NCBI GenBank assembly: GCA_023301465.1
Contig: JALZUQ010000010.1
Coordinates: 51,344 to 115,343 of the forward strand
Reading direction: 5' to 3'
DNA: 64,000 nucleotides
DNA from: Oligoflexales bacterium
Lineage (GTDB): Bacteria; Bdellovibrionota_B; Oligoflexia; Oligoflexales; JALZUQ01
A program made the position numbers and the translations under genes. Of the stretch, positions 1 through 8,617 are shown in pieces (positions within the stretch are counted from its first letter, which is position 1; each line of letters begins with the position of its first letter). The notes beneath the pieces are model-generated. The model was not told the origin of the DNA and did not search any database. It saw only the letters and a list, made by a program, of their open reading frames with translations.

Positions 1-1065
1 CAGAACAGAAACTCTGGTATTCAATCAACTCAATTACAAAATGATTTATCCCTTGATACAGCCCAAACAAACTGCACGTCTACACATGACAAAGTTGGTC
101 ACGTAACAACATTACAAGGTTTTAATAAAAAAATTTCTGGCGAAGTATACATTATAGATGATTGCACCATTAGAATTGAAAAATTTACATATAACGGCAA
201 TGGAATAGAGGTATATTTAAAAGCTGGCAAAAATTTCACTGCTAATGAACAAGAAAAAAGAAAAATATACTTTAAAACTCTTGAAGATGAAATTGAAAAG
301 TCAAATGATGCAAATTATAAAAAGGTTATTAAAAATGATTTGATTCGCGAGGAAAATATCACTCTCAACTTTAAGAAAGGAAAAATACTCAGTAAAAATA
401 TTGTTCAAGAAAAATTTAATAATGATACTGTCACTATCCGCCTCCCAAATGGAGTAAGTTTAGATAATTTAGACGGAATAAGTATTTATGACGAACCCTT
501 TGTGCTGAGCTTAAGTGAAGGAACATTTCACCAGCCTAAAAATAATGATTTATCAATTCATTTATCTCAATCAAACTGTACATCTAACCACCAAAAAGTT
601 GGAGCCGTCGCTCAGTTAAAAAATGCACTTATTAATTACCATAAAGTTTCTGGAACTGCTTACATAGTAGATGACTGCACTATAAGAATTGATGGTTTTA
701 CTTACGATGGCTTTGGAGCACCTTATATTCATATAAAGTCTGGTAAAAACTACAGTAAAACTAAGCAAGAAAAACGAGAAACTTATTTTATTGAATTAGA
801 AAATGAAATAAAAAACACAAATAACTCTCAACAAAAAAAGGTACTGAACGACTCACTTGAACTAGAAAAATCACTCACATTGAACTTTCAAAAAGGCATC
901 ATTTTAAGTCAAAATATATTTGGAAAACCATTTAAAAATAAGACGATAGTGCTACGCCTGCCTCAAAGTGTGACCTTAGATGAGGTTGATGGAATAAGTG
1001 TATTTGATCAACATTTTGCTATCAGTTTTGGAAGCGGCACTTTTCAGTTGTTAGAAAAAAAATAA
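1..1065 (+). CDS. Tandem DM13-domain protein, 5' end outside window
   Basis: The frame is open from base 1 to the TAA at 1063-1065, so the visible 354 residues are the C-terminal part of a longer protein. Two tandem repeats of about 170-180 residues are visible. Each has a Cys-containing start (NCTSxHxKVG), a core resembling the DM13 motif (SGTAYIVDDC, then F-T-Y-D/N-G), a lysine-rich helical linker, and a closing block (LPxxVTLDxxDGISVFDxxF). DM13 is a beta-sandwich domain found in extracellular proteins and proposed to act in redox or electron transfer; that role is family inference. A TTG lies at 340, but the repeat pattern runs through it, so it is not the start. Each repeat has two Cys that could pair. 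Substrate and partners cannot be told from the window. Confidence 0.7.
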   Translation, partial: QNRNSGIQSTQLQNDLSLDTAQTNCTSTHDKVGHVTTLQGFNKKISGEVYIIDDCTIRIEKFTYNGNGIEVYLKAGKNFTANEQEKRKIYFKTLEDEIEKSNDANYKKVIKNDLIREENITLNFKKGKILSKNIVQEKFNNDTVTIRLPNGVSLDNLDGISIYDEPFVLSLSEGTFHQPKNNDLSIHLSQSNCTSNHQKVGAVAQLKNALINYHKVSGTAYIVDDCTIRIDGFTYDGFGAPYIHIKSGKNYSKTKQEKRETYFIELENEIKNTNNSQQKKVLNDSLELEKSLTLNFQKGIILSQNIFGKPFKNKTIVLRLPQSVTLDEVDGISVFDQHFAISFGSGTFQLLEKK

Positions 1066-1118
1066 CTCACATCACAAACAACACAAAATAAAGCGGAGAA
1101 AAAGTAAAACCCCGTTTA

Positions 1119-2612
1119 CTATTTATTTTCAAAAATATTGATTTTCATCATGCTGCCAGCTTTTTTGATTAACAAGTTACAGTCAGGACTAAGGTTTTTT
1201 AAAATAATTTTTTTATTGAGTTTAGAATATCTCTCTGTGACTCTATTAATCGCTTCTGTGCTACTATGATCAACCACTTTTGATTCTTTAAAATCAATAT
1301 AGACGATATCAGGGTCTTCTGCTGGAGTAAATAGTTCATGAAACACTGCAGTAGATGCAAAAAACAATGGTCCAAATATTTGGTAGTGTTTACTTCCATC
1401 ATTATCAATTGTTTTAAGAGCCTTGATTTTAATAGCACTCTGCCAAGCAAAAACAACTGCAGAGATAATAACTCCGATGATTACTGCAATGGCAAGGTCA
1501 AAGAAAACGGTTGTAACAGTAACAATGATCATAACAAGAGTGTCTGCAAGTGGGATTTTACGAAGTATTTTGAGACTGGTCCACTCAAAGGTTGCGTAAG
1601 ATACCATGAACATTAAACCGATTAGTGCAGCAATAGGCACCTGCTCGATGTAATCAGATAGGAAGAGAATAAACATCAATAAAGCTAAGCCAGCAACAAT
1701 ACCAGAAAGCCTAGATCTTCCACCAGATGTAATATTGATAAGGCTTTGGCCAATCATGGCACAACCACCCATTCCACCAAAAAAACCAGTCACGATATTT
1801 GCCGCTCCTTGAGCCACACACTCTCTATTGCTTTGGCCTTTTGTTTCAGTGATATCGTCGATCAAAGTGAGCGTTAAAAGTGACTCAATCAATCCAATCC
1901 CTGCTAAAATAATAGCGTAGGGAAAGATGATCATAAAACTATCATAGCTAAAGGGGATAGACGGAATATGAAATAAAGGAAACCCGCCTTTGATGGACGC
2001 GATGTCTCCTACCGTTCGAGTATCTAATCCAGTGGCAAAAACAACCCCGCAAACCACCAGAATCGAAGCCAAAGAAGCAGGAATCAGTTTTGTGAGCTTG
2101 GGCAATAGGAAAATGACGGCAATTGTAAGGCCAATAAGCCCACTCATAACCATGAGCTGGTCTTGGGGGAGCCACACACCACTTTTGTTTTTGAACTGTT
2201 CAAACTGAGCAAGAAAAATGACGATGGCTAACCCATTCACAAAACCGTAAATCACTGGCTGTGAGACAAGCCTAATAAATTTTCCTAATTTAAAGTAACC
2301 AAAAAGAATTTGGATGATACCCATAAGTACGACAGTGGCAAATAAATACTCAATCCCGTGTTTTGCCACAAGACTCACCATGACTACTGCTAACGCCCCC
2401 GTAGCACCTGAAATCATTCCCGGCCTTCCGCCAAAGATAGAAGTAATCAAAGCCACCATAAATGCAGCATAAAGACCGACAAGAGGCGGAACTCCAGCAA
2501 TGATTGCAAATGCCACGGACTCAGGGACAAGTGCTAATGCGACTGTTAGTCCAGAGAGGATTTCATTTTTGTAATTAATGTCTTTAAGAGATTTTTGTAA
2601 CATGGGGATCAT
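1119..2612 (-). CDS. SulP-family anion transporter with C-terminal STAS domain
   Basis: This 497-residue protein has the SulP (SLC26) layout: about ten to twelve hydrophobic segments in residues 15-390, then a compact STAS domain in about 400-497. The N-terminal core contains the family-typical [14 protein letters not shown] stretch and, further on, a [12 protein letters not shown] segment. SulP proteins move sulfate, bicarbonate or dicarboxylates, by symport or exchange, across the inner membrane. The substrate cannot be read from sequence. The protein is at the short end of the family, like BicA-type members. It is a single gene: the plus-strand DM13 gene converges on its 3' end and the next gene is divergent. 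The start at 2612 follows a weak AAGG. Confidence 0.9.
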   Translation of the reverse strand: MIPMLQKSLKDINYKNEILSGLTVALALVPESVAFAIIAGVPPLVGLYAAFMVALITSIFGGRPGMISGATGALAVVMVSLVAKHGIEYLFATVVLMGIIQILFGYFKLGKFIRLVSQPVIYGFVNGLAIVIFLAQFEQFKNKSGVWLPQDQLMVMSGLIGLTIAVIFLLPKLTKLIPASLASILVVCGVVFATGLDTRTVGDIASIKGGFPLFHIPSIPFSYDSFMIIFPYAIILAGIGLIESLLTLTLIDDITETKGQSNRECVAQGAANIVTGFFGGMGGCAMIGQSLINITSGGRSRLSGIVAGLALLMFILFLSDYIEQVPIAALIGLMFMVSYATFEWTSLKILRKIPLADTLVMIIVTVTTVFFDLAIAVIIGVIISAVVFAWQSAIKIKALKTIDNDGSKHYQIFGPLFFASTAVFHELFTPAEDPDIVYIDFKESKVVDHSSTEAINRVTERYSKLNKKIILKNLSPDCNLLIKKAGSMMKINIFENK

Positions 2613-2965
2613 ATATGGTTTGCCTTAGCCTATAAACATGTAAATAAAACATTGAAGCTGGAGTCTATTCTTCTTCGCTAGAAGATTAAAGATAAAATTC
2701 TTTATATGTTATCACGCATCATTCATGAAAAGGAGAATAGATACAAAAAAATCTAGAACACTCACAAGACTTACCTACAACTGAGCCTAAGTTCCGTCTC
2801 ACCCCCCTCATAAAAATATGCAATAATATCAAGATATTAAAAGGTAGGATTAGTTTATCTAATGAAGTTCGCTATAATCAATTATTTTATTTATTGCTCA
2901 TATCTGGATATGCTTTGTGAAAAGTCACTGGCTTTTAATTAAAACTTTGTTACCGGGAGAAATAA
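2613..2965. promoter_or_regulatory. Divergent intergenic region with a candidate promoter
   Basis: These 353 bases separate sulP from the divergent lipoprotein-like gene at 2966. A perfect -10 hexamer TATAAT lies at 2873-2878. The hexamer 17 bases upstream (TTAGTT, 2850-2855) is a poor -35, so promoter strength is doubtful. The gene at 2966 has a plausible Shine-Dalgarno GGGAGA at 2955-2960. No coding frame, RNA gene or repeat is recognised in the rest. Confidence 0.35.
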
Positions 2966-3746
2966 ATGAAAAGATTAACCTTACTTGCATCAATTTGTTT
3001 CAGTATTGTTTCATGTGGTGCTGAAAACTACTCAGAGATTAGTTCACAAAAAAAGCACAACTCTTTTTCTGAAAAAATCATTAAGGTCTCTGAAGCAAAC
3101 GCCAGAGAAGTGCTTCTAAGAAAATCAGATGGAAAATCTTTTTCTGTCAATATTGACAAAGAAACCATACGTGCTTGTTTTAATAAGAGAAGCTATTTAG
3201 TTTCTGAAAATCGAAAAAGGAAAATATCTTGTAGAAGTAAACTCACGACCAGTTCCTGCTGTAGTTTGCACACCTGACAGAATGCGAAATATTAAAACCG
3301 GCGTAAGTATTAAAGTACCAAAGTCTAAATCAGATTTCTCTAATTGGGCCAGAGTCATCATTGTAAATAACTCTTTTGGAAAAGCAAAAGTAGAAACAAA
3401 AAAGTCTAAAGGGAAAAAAGTGAAGGTAATTACCGATAAGAAAACTCCTATTGATGTTTATCAATATTCTGCAACTGAAAAATCTGATTTTGCAATTGAT
3501 ATTGATAAAAAAGTAATACGCGATTGTTATTCTGGCATAAGACATACTAGTACTGAGATTAAAACTGGACACTTTGTTAGTATTGACATGACTCCAGTGC
3601 CTGCTGTTGTTTGCCGCCCTAGCCAACATAGAGATATTCAGATTGGAACGACTATTGAAGTAAACAATAATCAGTACAAATATAAGAAACTATATGTTGA
3701 AAAAGACACCTCTTATGGTGACTCGGTAATATTCAGGGATTTATAA
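2966..3746 (+). pseudogene. Frameshifted exported two-repeat protein
   Basis: Reading from ATG 2966 gives a lipoprotein-like N-terminus (MKRLTLLASICFSIVSCGAE, Cys17 as possible lipidation site) but stops at 3277. The +1 frame carries the continuation, ending at 3746. Removing one A from the five-A run at 3214-3218 joins them into one protein of about 259 residues. The join then restores an internal duplication. Repeat 1 has a core VNIDKETIRAC and a block RPVPAVVCTP; repeat 2 has IDIDKKVIRDC and TPVPAVVCRP. This shows the two frames were one gene. Function is unknown. A sequencing error in the A-run, or programmed frameshifting, would give an intact product. A strong terminator follows at 3766. 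Confidence 0.7.
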
Positions 3747-3765
3747 ACCTAAATTTGCATACATA

Positions 3766-3803
3766 AAACCACTCTTAGAAAACCATTCTAAGAGTGGTTT
3801 TTT
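3766..3803 (+). terminator. Rho-independent terminator
   Basis: A 15-base stem (3766-3780 with 3786-3800) closes a five-base loop and is followed by a T run. It lies 20 bases after the stop at 3746. The A-rich left flank could let it act on the other strand too. Confidence 0.9.
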
Positions 3804-3820
3804 GAGTTATGAGTCAGTTT

Positions 3821-3895
3821 TGAGGAACGGATCCAGTAAATTTAAAAGTCACCCTGTGACAAACGAAAATTAGAGTTGCTCCGTGCCGCGAAGTT
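3821..3895. repeat. Dispersed intergenic repeat, copy A
   Basis: About 75 bases, beginning TGAGGAACGG, match 5380-5457 with scattered substitutions. Shared blocks include TTTAAAAGTCAC, ACAAACGRAAAYTAGAGTTGC-like sequence and CCGCGAAGTT. It lies just downstream of the terminator at 3766. No coding content is evident. Confidence 0.65.
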
Positions 3896-3950
3896 CCGCG
3901 AAGGAAGTTTGCCACGCACGAAGTTCTCTTTTATTGATGGGCTCCGTTCA

Positions 3951-3980
3951 GCCAACCAGCCAACCAGCCAACCAGCCAAC
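3951..3980. repeat. Short tandem octamer repeat
   Basis: The unit GCCAACCA occurs almost four times in tandem between the intergenic repeat and the 3' end of the gene at 4020. It is in noncoding DNA and is the kind of tract that can expand or shrink by slippage. Confidence 0.85.
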
Positions 3981-4019
3981 TCAAACGTCTTAACCAATTT
4001 TTTACATACCGGCTCAGGG

Positions 4020-4967
4020 CTAATAAAAAATTGTTTCATTTATAAACTGTTTAAATCGGCCATTATGTTGTTTTAAGCTTAATGCTAAAGATTCCTCAAA
4101 CCCCGTTCTAGGACCCCCTTGGGGGTACCCCGACAGCGAACTGCTCATGACTGACAACTTAAATGCTTCAGATTCGAAGTTATAACTCACCCCGCTTATT
4201 ATGAAATCTCTCTCAATTTTATTGCTATCGGTGTAAGTGAAAAACATTGCATCTAAATTATCAATATCATTATCAAAGCCTGACTTAATAAGTGTCTTTA
4301 TGGTTAATTTATTCTTCTGCGTGCTTTCCGATAGAATTTTAACCATTTCTAGGTATTTTAACCAATTTTTATCAGTGTATTCTGGTACTAGTAAATATTT
4401 ACGCTTAGCTTGATCCATGACATCATAAAAGTATTCTAATTTAAAGCCACCATCTAAATAATTAACAATAGTATCTAACTCTGCTAATATCTCTTTAGCT
4501 TTCGAAAGATCTTGTTTTGCCTGTTGTGATTTTACTAATTCTTTTTCTATTCTTGGAAGTTCTTTTTCATATTCATACAAATCATTTTTTAAGTCTTTTA
4601 AAGCACCATCAGCTGTAGTTGCAGGCTTTTTTTGGCTCTGATTTGAAATGAAATCATTGATTTTTTGAGTTAAATGTCCTAAATTATTTTGAAAAACCCA
4701 TACAAGATTCTCTTCTGAAGATGTCGGTCTAAAGGCCTTACTTAAATCTTCTTGATTAGGACCAGTTAGACTGAGTTTTAAATTATCGGAAATGTTTTGA
4801 ACCTTAGCTTTTATGGCCTGAGGTAAATTTGAATCGCTTGAACCTAAGGCAAGGATTATATTCAAACAATCACTTTGCTGCTTACTTATCAAGTGGGAAG
4901 TGTTTTCATTAGCGTATAAAAAACCGAAATAGCTAGTGCAGAAAAACAACACAATAAATTTTAACAT
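4020..4967 (-). CDS. Exported coiled-coil protein of unknown function
   Basis: This 315-residue protein starts with a classic signal peptide (hydrophobic residues 4-17, likely cleavage after YAN near 20). Residues 105-170 are charged and heptad-like, suggesting a coiled coil. The C-terminal third is mixed alpha/beta with no motif I recognise. No catalytic signature or membrane segment follows the signal, so a soluble periplasmic or secreted location is inferred. It is a single gene with about 600 noncoding bases upstream, including a 25-nt palindrome 310 bases from the start that might be an operator. Confidence 0.7.
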   Translation of the reverse strand: MLKFIVLFFCTSYFGFLYANENTSHLISKQQSDCLNIILALGSSDSNLPQAIKAKVQNISDNLKLSLTGPNQEDLSKAFRPTSSEENLVWVFQNNLGHLTQKINDFISNQSQKKPATTADGALKDLKNDLYEYEKELPRIEKELVKSQQAKQDLSKAKEILAELDTIVNYLDGGFKLEYFYDVMDQAKRKYLLVPEYTDKNWLKYLEMVKILSESTQKNKLTIKTLIKSGFDNDIDNLDAMFFTYTDSNKIERDFIISGVSYNFESEAFKLSVMSSSLSGYPQGGPRTGFEESLALSLKQHNGRFKQFINETIFY

Positions 4968-5139
4968 AATAATACTCCGAATATACTTTCTTATAATTTT
5001 AAGCGATGAGAAGATACTTAATCAAATGCTAACTTAAAGAGTAGGACTAAAACCTGTTGAGAGTAGCTCAGAGAACACCTATAGAAAATAAAGTAGAGGA
5101 TAACAGAATCCACCCAAGGGCATTACGAGACGAAACTAT

Positions 5140-5166
5140 TAAATTTAAAAGTGTCGCACTATGACA
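5140..5166. repeat. Dispersed intergenic repeat, short partial copy C
   Basis: The block TTAAATTTAAAAGTG-TCGCACTATGACAG resembles the central part of copies A and B (TAAATTTAAAAGTCACCCTGTGACA). The match is about 27 bases, so the assignment is tentative. Confidence 0.35.
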
Positions 5167-5277
5167 GGTACTAATATAAACATGGATTTTTAAAAACTGG
5201 ATTGCATGAGTCACTTTCTCAAGTCATAAGTTGTTCGATAACAAACCAAGTATGAGTTTAGTGATGGACTGTCAAGT

Positions 5278-5302
5278 TTTTTTAATGATTATCATTAAAA
5301 AA
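5278..5302. promoter_or_regulatory. 25-nt perfect palindrome, Fur-box-like
   Basis: Twelve bases (5278-5289) are the exact reverse complement of 5291-5302 around one central T. The core TAATGAT-T-ATCATTA matches the Fur-box consensus (GATAATGATAATCATTATC) at 15 of 19 positions. An operator for Fur or another dimeric repressor is plausible. The nearest gene it could serve starts at 4967, 310 bases away on the minus strand, which is far for an operator, so the target is uncertain. Confidence 0.45.
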
Positions 5303-5379
5303 TAAATGATTTTAGTGATTTTGATTACTTACAAACCCTTTTGCTGAGTCTGAGAAAGTCTGGAAAATCTTGAGGCCTT

Positions 5380-5457
5380 GAGGAACGGGTCTGAGTCGGT
5401 AAGTTTAAAAGTCACGCTGCGATAAACGGAAACTAGAGTTGCCCCGTACCGCGAAGT
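5380..5457. repeat. Dispersed intergenic repeat, copy B
   Basis: Second long copy of the element at 3821-3895, in the same orientation. It has an insertion of a few bases after AGGAACGGGTC and substitutions such as GCTGCGATAAACGG for CCTGTGACAAACGA. It ends at CCGCGAAGTT, as copy A does. Confidence 0.65.
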
Positions 5458-5569
5458 TTTTAGATCACCAAATGGCTCATCTTATATTTTCTTAAGGTTG
5501 TAATTTTTCAATTGATCAATGATCATTTTAAAAGCCAAGAAATAATAACTGAATTCTAAACTGAGTTCA

Positions 5570-6211
5570 TTAAAGGATTGGCACTAATTCTTCATAACTA
5601 ATACGACGTTGACTAATGTTATCTTTTTGATCGTAAGATTGATCGAACCATCTTTTTAACTGAGACTGTTCTGAGTCAGTTATATCAGAGAAATTTGGCT
5701 TGCTGTTTTCTTCAATAATTTTAAATAAATTTAAGCCTTTATTTTCAAACTCAACAGAAACACTCACCCCATTAAGACCAGAAGTTTTTGCCTTCACCCT
5801 ATTCGGAAAGCTGCCGTATTGACGATGGGTCAGAAGCATAGCATGCATTATCACCTGTATGTTTTTCTTGATTTCACCAAAATTAGATGCGTTTCCTAGC
5901 CACATACTCATAAAATTTTCGTTAGGTCTGACACTGATGGAGTAGCTTTGTTCGTTAATTTTCCTATATGATGTAGACCACCATTTTGGCAAGGAATGCC
6001 ATGTCCATTCCCGTTCTTTAAAGAAATCTTCGTTTTCTTTTAAAAAAGAAATTTTAATAAATTCATTCGGTAATTCGCCTTCAGGAATATTTAGGATTTT
6101 TATTCGCTGAAGACGTTGAGCAATCCAATGACAAGGATTGAAAGCATATCCAACGTTACTATACTGCAATAAAGATAGAGCCAATAATAAATACACAAAA
6201 TTATTTTTCAT
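5570..6211 (-). CDS. Exported protein of unknown function
   Basis: This 213-residue protein has a signal peptide (MKNNFVYLLLALSLLQ, cleavage probably after GYA). I place the start at the ATG at 6211, because the GGGG of an in-frame upstream ATG (6223) lies at the right distance to be its ribosome site. The mature part is rich in Trp (EWTWHSLPKWW) and has one Cys. I recognise no family. The 3' end is odd. Just past the stop, another frame continues with plausible coding sequence to 5482 (..FNELSLEFSYYFLAFKM..), so the present C-terminus may result from a frameshift. Confidence 0.6.
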   Translation of the reverse strand: MKNNFVYLLLALSLLQYSNVGYAFNPCHWIAQRLQRIKILNIPEGELPNEFIKISFLKENEDFFKEREWTWHSLPKWWSTSYRKINEQSYSISVRPNENFMSMWLGNASNFGEIKKNIQVIMHAMLLTHRQYGSFPNRVKAKTSGLNGVSVSVEFENKGLNLFKIIEENSKPNFSDITDSEQSQLKRWFDQSYDQKDNISQRRISYEELVPIL

Positions 6212-6410
6212 TTTTAACCCCATAAGACTAGTACTACTAGTTTAACATTTTTTTGCTAACGATATTTTAATAAAGTTCGAGGCTAACCTTGGCTTGAACC
6301 GGCTATAATCCTTCTAACAACATAAAGAAGGGATTTAGTTGCTAAAATTCTAGTAATTTTTTTTGGAACATGCACCCAACCTTGGTACTCTATTGATTAG
6401 ATCACATCAA

Positions 6411-6818
6411 TCAAGCCGCTTTTAGATTGATTTTCTTCGCTTTATCATTTGCAGATAAATCGTCCAAAGTAGCATTTAGCTCTATGTTGAGTAGATCAGC
6501 TACTAGCAGCCTCACAAGTATCTCATATGGTTTCGGAAGACGTTTTTCTATCTCTTTACCCCATTTAAGCACGGTATTACGATTTACACCTAAATAATCC
6601 GCAATAGAGTCATTCGATAGTCTTAAAGCACTTTTCATTACCCGGAACTCAGCCCCGCGAACAGGTACTCGGTTTTCTATCAAAGAAACAGCCACAAGCT
6701 TTTCCAACTCACCTTGTTCCATGTCTATAACATCACCAAATTCAGTTGACCGAATAGGAACCTTACTCACAGAAACATAAGTAAGACCACCAAAATTTTT
6801 AATCGTTGTAGTTTTCAT
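6411..6818 (-). CDS. HTH antitoxin-like regulator
   Basis: This 135-residue protein has a helix-turn-helix in about residues 68-92 (SNDSIADYLGVNRNTVLKWG), of the XRE/MerR-like type seen in antitoxins with a C-terminal DNA-binding domain. The N-terminal half (TYVSVSKVPIRSTEFGDVID) probably binds the partner. It overlaps the upstream small gene by four bases (ATGA at 6815-6818), the usual toxin-first layout. The pair probably autorepresses its own promoter; that is inferred from gene order, not seen. The C-terminus (KAKKINLKAA) is basic. Confidence 0.65.
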   Translation of the reverse strand: MKTTTIKNFGGLTYVSVSKVPIRSTEFGDVIDMEQGELEKLVAVSLIENRVPVRGAEFRVMKSALRLSNDSIADYLGVNRNTVLKWGKEIEKRLPKPYEILVRLLVADLLNIELNATLDDLSANDKAKKINLKAA

Positions 6819-7006
6819 ATTGGCTCCTCGAAAAAAACAGTTACAATAATGACTTCATTTCTCAGAGCGGCTGAAACCGATAGCTTCTTCTTCCAAGCAT
6901 CCTTGCCAACAATAAAAAAAGTGTCGTTCGTCTTTTGATAAGTTATTGATTTAACAGTATTAGCAACTTCTATAATATCTACCTCTGACACAAACCGTTC
7001 AGACAT
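6815..7006 (-). CDS. DUF4258-like toxin, 5' part without a normal start
   Basis: From the first ATG (7006) this gives 63 residues resembling the DUF4258 family of small toxin-antitoxin partners (conserved R-x-x-S-x-x-D-I, then a beta-rich end, VIIVTVFFEE). The same frame is open upstream to 7075 and reads GEFALTTHARSR just before the ATG. That is the conserved N-terminal His/Arg motif of the family (T-x-H-A-x-x-R-M). No ATG, GTG or TTG is available upstream; only ATT or ATA codons. The gene has therefore either lost its start codon, or uses a rare start, or yields a shortened protein lacking the conserved His. The gene downstream encodes the likely antitoxin. Confidence 0.6.
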   Translation of the reverse strand: MSERFVSEVDIIEVANTVKSITYQKTNDTFFIVGKDAWKKKLSVSAALRNEVIIVTVFFEEPI

Positions 7007-7253
7007 ACGACTACGTGCATGCGTGGTGAGAGCAAACTCGCCTCGTTTTATTTTGTTGATAATTGTTTTTTCAGTCTATTTCATAAGCTCTAGCACAATA
7101 CCACATAAACAGACTAGAGTCTATATTTAGGCCAATGCCTTTATTTGTAGAATTGCATACATTTTATAGTATGCTAACAGATCCTCACGCTCACTTCGTT
7201 CGCTGCAAGATGACATGTTGGATGACCATTTACCCAACTAAATACTAGAGTTT

Positions 7254-7964
7254 CTAACCAGTAATGACGCCCATAGAAAACGCCGCCAACTCCATCAACC
7301 TATCATCTTTAATACTAGCCTTAGGATCATAATTACCTTCATCCCACTGCAAAGGGTTACCATCTAGCACAAACACACCAGCAGCTTGAACTTTATGAAG
7401 CCCAGCAAGGGTGAGCAATGTAGAAAGTTCCATTTCAACTGCAACAACACCAGCATCTTTATAAAGTTTAAGACCGGGATCCAAAACTTTTGGGTAGAAT
7501 AAGTCACTGGTTAACACTACTCCCGACCTATAGTTATCACCATATTTTTTGAGTTTTTGGTCCAGTTTATCTACTAGCTTAAAATCACAAACTGCAGGAT
7601 AGTTTGCTGGAACCATTTTTAAGGAAGCTCCGTCTTCTCTCACAGCAGCTGTAGCACAAACAACGTCTCCAACCTTGGTGGAGTCATACAATCCACCAGC
7701 TGTTCCAATTCTAATAATTTTTTTGGCACCTTGCTGCATCAGTTCATCAAAGCAAATGGCTGCCCCTGCTGAACCAACACCATGGGAGATAATAGTAATG
7801 TTTTTACCTTGGTACTTCCCTTGTATAGAACGATATTCACGGTTTTGAACCGCTGACTTTGGGTCTTCCAGCAGTTTAGCAAACCGATCAACGCGAAAAG
7901 GGTCACCGCAAACGATAACCCCATCCGTCATAGACTCTTTTGTTAAAGCGTTATGATAAACCAT
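7254..7964 (-). CDS. udp: Uridine/purine nucleoside phosphorylase (PNP/UDP family)
   Basis: This 236-residue enzyme cleaves nucleosides with phosphate to free base and ribose-1-phosphate. Family motifs are present: the phosphate-binding GDPFR (20-24), HGVG (61-64), RIGTAGG (85-91) and VEMEL (176-180), whose Glu residues hold the ribose. Length fits the hexameric Udp/DeoD group. The sequence resembles uridine phosphorylase more than DeoD, but specificity is inferred. It starts 4 bases after the YceI gene on the same strand and is probably co-transcribed. It acts in the cytoplasm, in pyrimidine or purine salvage. Confidence 0.85.
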   Translation of the reverse strand: MVYHNALTKESMTDGVIVCGDPFRVDRFAKLLEDPKSAVQNREYRSIQGKYQGKNITIISHGVGSAGAAICFDELMQQGAKKIIRIGTAGGLYDSTKVGDVVCATAAVREDGASLKMVPANYPAVCDFKLVDKLDQKLKKYGDNYRSGVVLTSDLFYPKVLDPGLKLYKDAGVVAVEMELSTLLTLAGLHKVQAAGVFVLDGNPLQWDEGNYDPKASIKDDRLMELAAFSMGVITG

Positions 7965-7967
7965 AAA

Positions 7968-8582
7968 CTACTTTGTTGCTTTCGCAGTTTTTTTCATTGC
8001 TGGCGATGCCATCAGTGCAATATCAAAGTCAATATCATTTAAAATTGCTTTGTCTCCCAAGCTTTTAAAAAAGCTTGTTGACCCGTATTTCACATTCCAT
8101 TTCGAACGATCAATTTTGAATTTTGCTTTTCCTGTCATCACGCCATCTTTCCAAGTGATGGTTGCAGGGATGCTTAGCTTTTTGGTTGTCCCTTTTAGGG
8201 TTAGCTCACCGTTTAACATGGTAGTTGTTGAGCCGGGTTTAATGGTTGTTGCCTCAAACTTAAAAGTACTCGTTGGATGATTTTGTACGTCAAAAAAGTC
8301 ACCTGAGCTTAAGTGTGAAACCAGTTTTTTACTGTACGTTGGGTTTTTGATGTCTTCATTTGTAATGGTTTTCATATCAATCACAAACTGACCTGATTTT
8401 AATGTTTTTCCATCAATATCAAATGTGCCCGATTTTAAAGAAATTTTTCCAAAATGAATGTCTTTTAAAATGATTTGTTTTCCACCCTGCCATTTAACGG
8501 TTGAATGAGTTACGTGATAAGGTGCAGCGTATAATGATGAAGTTATCAAACCTAATAAAGCTGCTAATAAAATACTTTTCAT
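7968..8582 (-). CDS. YceI-family periplasmic lipid-binding protein
   Basis: The 204-residue precursor has a signal peptide (cleavage after LYA, about residue 19). The mature part has YceI features: a start of the type YHVTHSTVKW, then repeated beta-strands with KSGQFVIDMKTI, HPTSTFKF and GELTLKGTTKKL, and a C-terminal KFKIDRSKWNVKYGS. YceI proteins are lipocalin-like barrels that bind isoprenoid or other amphiphilic ligands in the periplasm. The gene follows the ccm cluster (35-base gap) and precedes udp. A role in quinone or haem-lipid handling is possible but not shown. Confidence 0.9.
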   Translation of the reverse strand: MKSILLAALLGLITSSLYAAPYHVTHSTVKWQGGKQIILKDIHFGKISLKSGTFDIDGKTLKSGQFVIDMKTITNEDIKNPTYSKKLVSHLSSGDFFDVQNHPTSTFKFEATTIKPGSTTTMLNGELTLKGTTKKLSIPATITWKDGVMTGKAKFKIDRSKWNVKYGSTSFFKSLGDKAILNDIDFDIALMASPAMKKTAKATK

Positions 8583-8617
8583 CTGTTCTCCTAAGATTTA
8601 TTTTGAATACCCATGAA

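Larger units (their letters stand above)
4968..5569. other. Long intergenic region with repeats and a palindrome
   Basis: These 602 bases separate two minus-strand genes for exported proteins. They hold a short partial repeat copy (5140-5166), a 25-nt perfect palindrome (5278-5302) and repeat copy B (5380-5457). On the minus strand, 5482-5580 is open in a frame shifted from the gene at 5570 and may be a lost C-terminus of that gene. I see no RNA gene. Confidence 0.5.

Noticed and set aside
3842..4039. Frames on both strands across the GCCAACCA tract
   Set aside because: They read through tandem and dispersed repeats in noncoding DNA; composition is repeat-driven and there is no ribosome site.
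7171..7220. CTCACGCTCACTTCGTTCGCTGC hairpin-like stretch
   Set aside because: It is a partial inverted repeat, but it lacks a T-run and has no second copy in the window, so I call neither a terminator nor a repeat.
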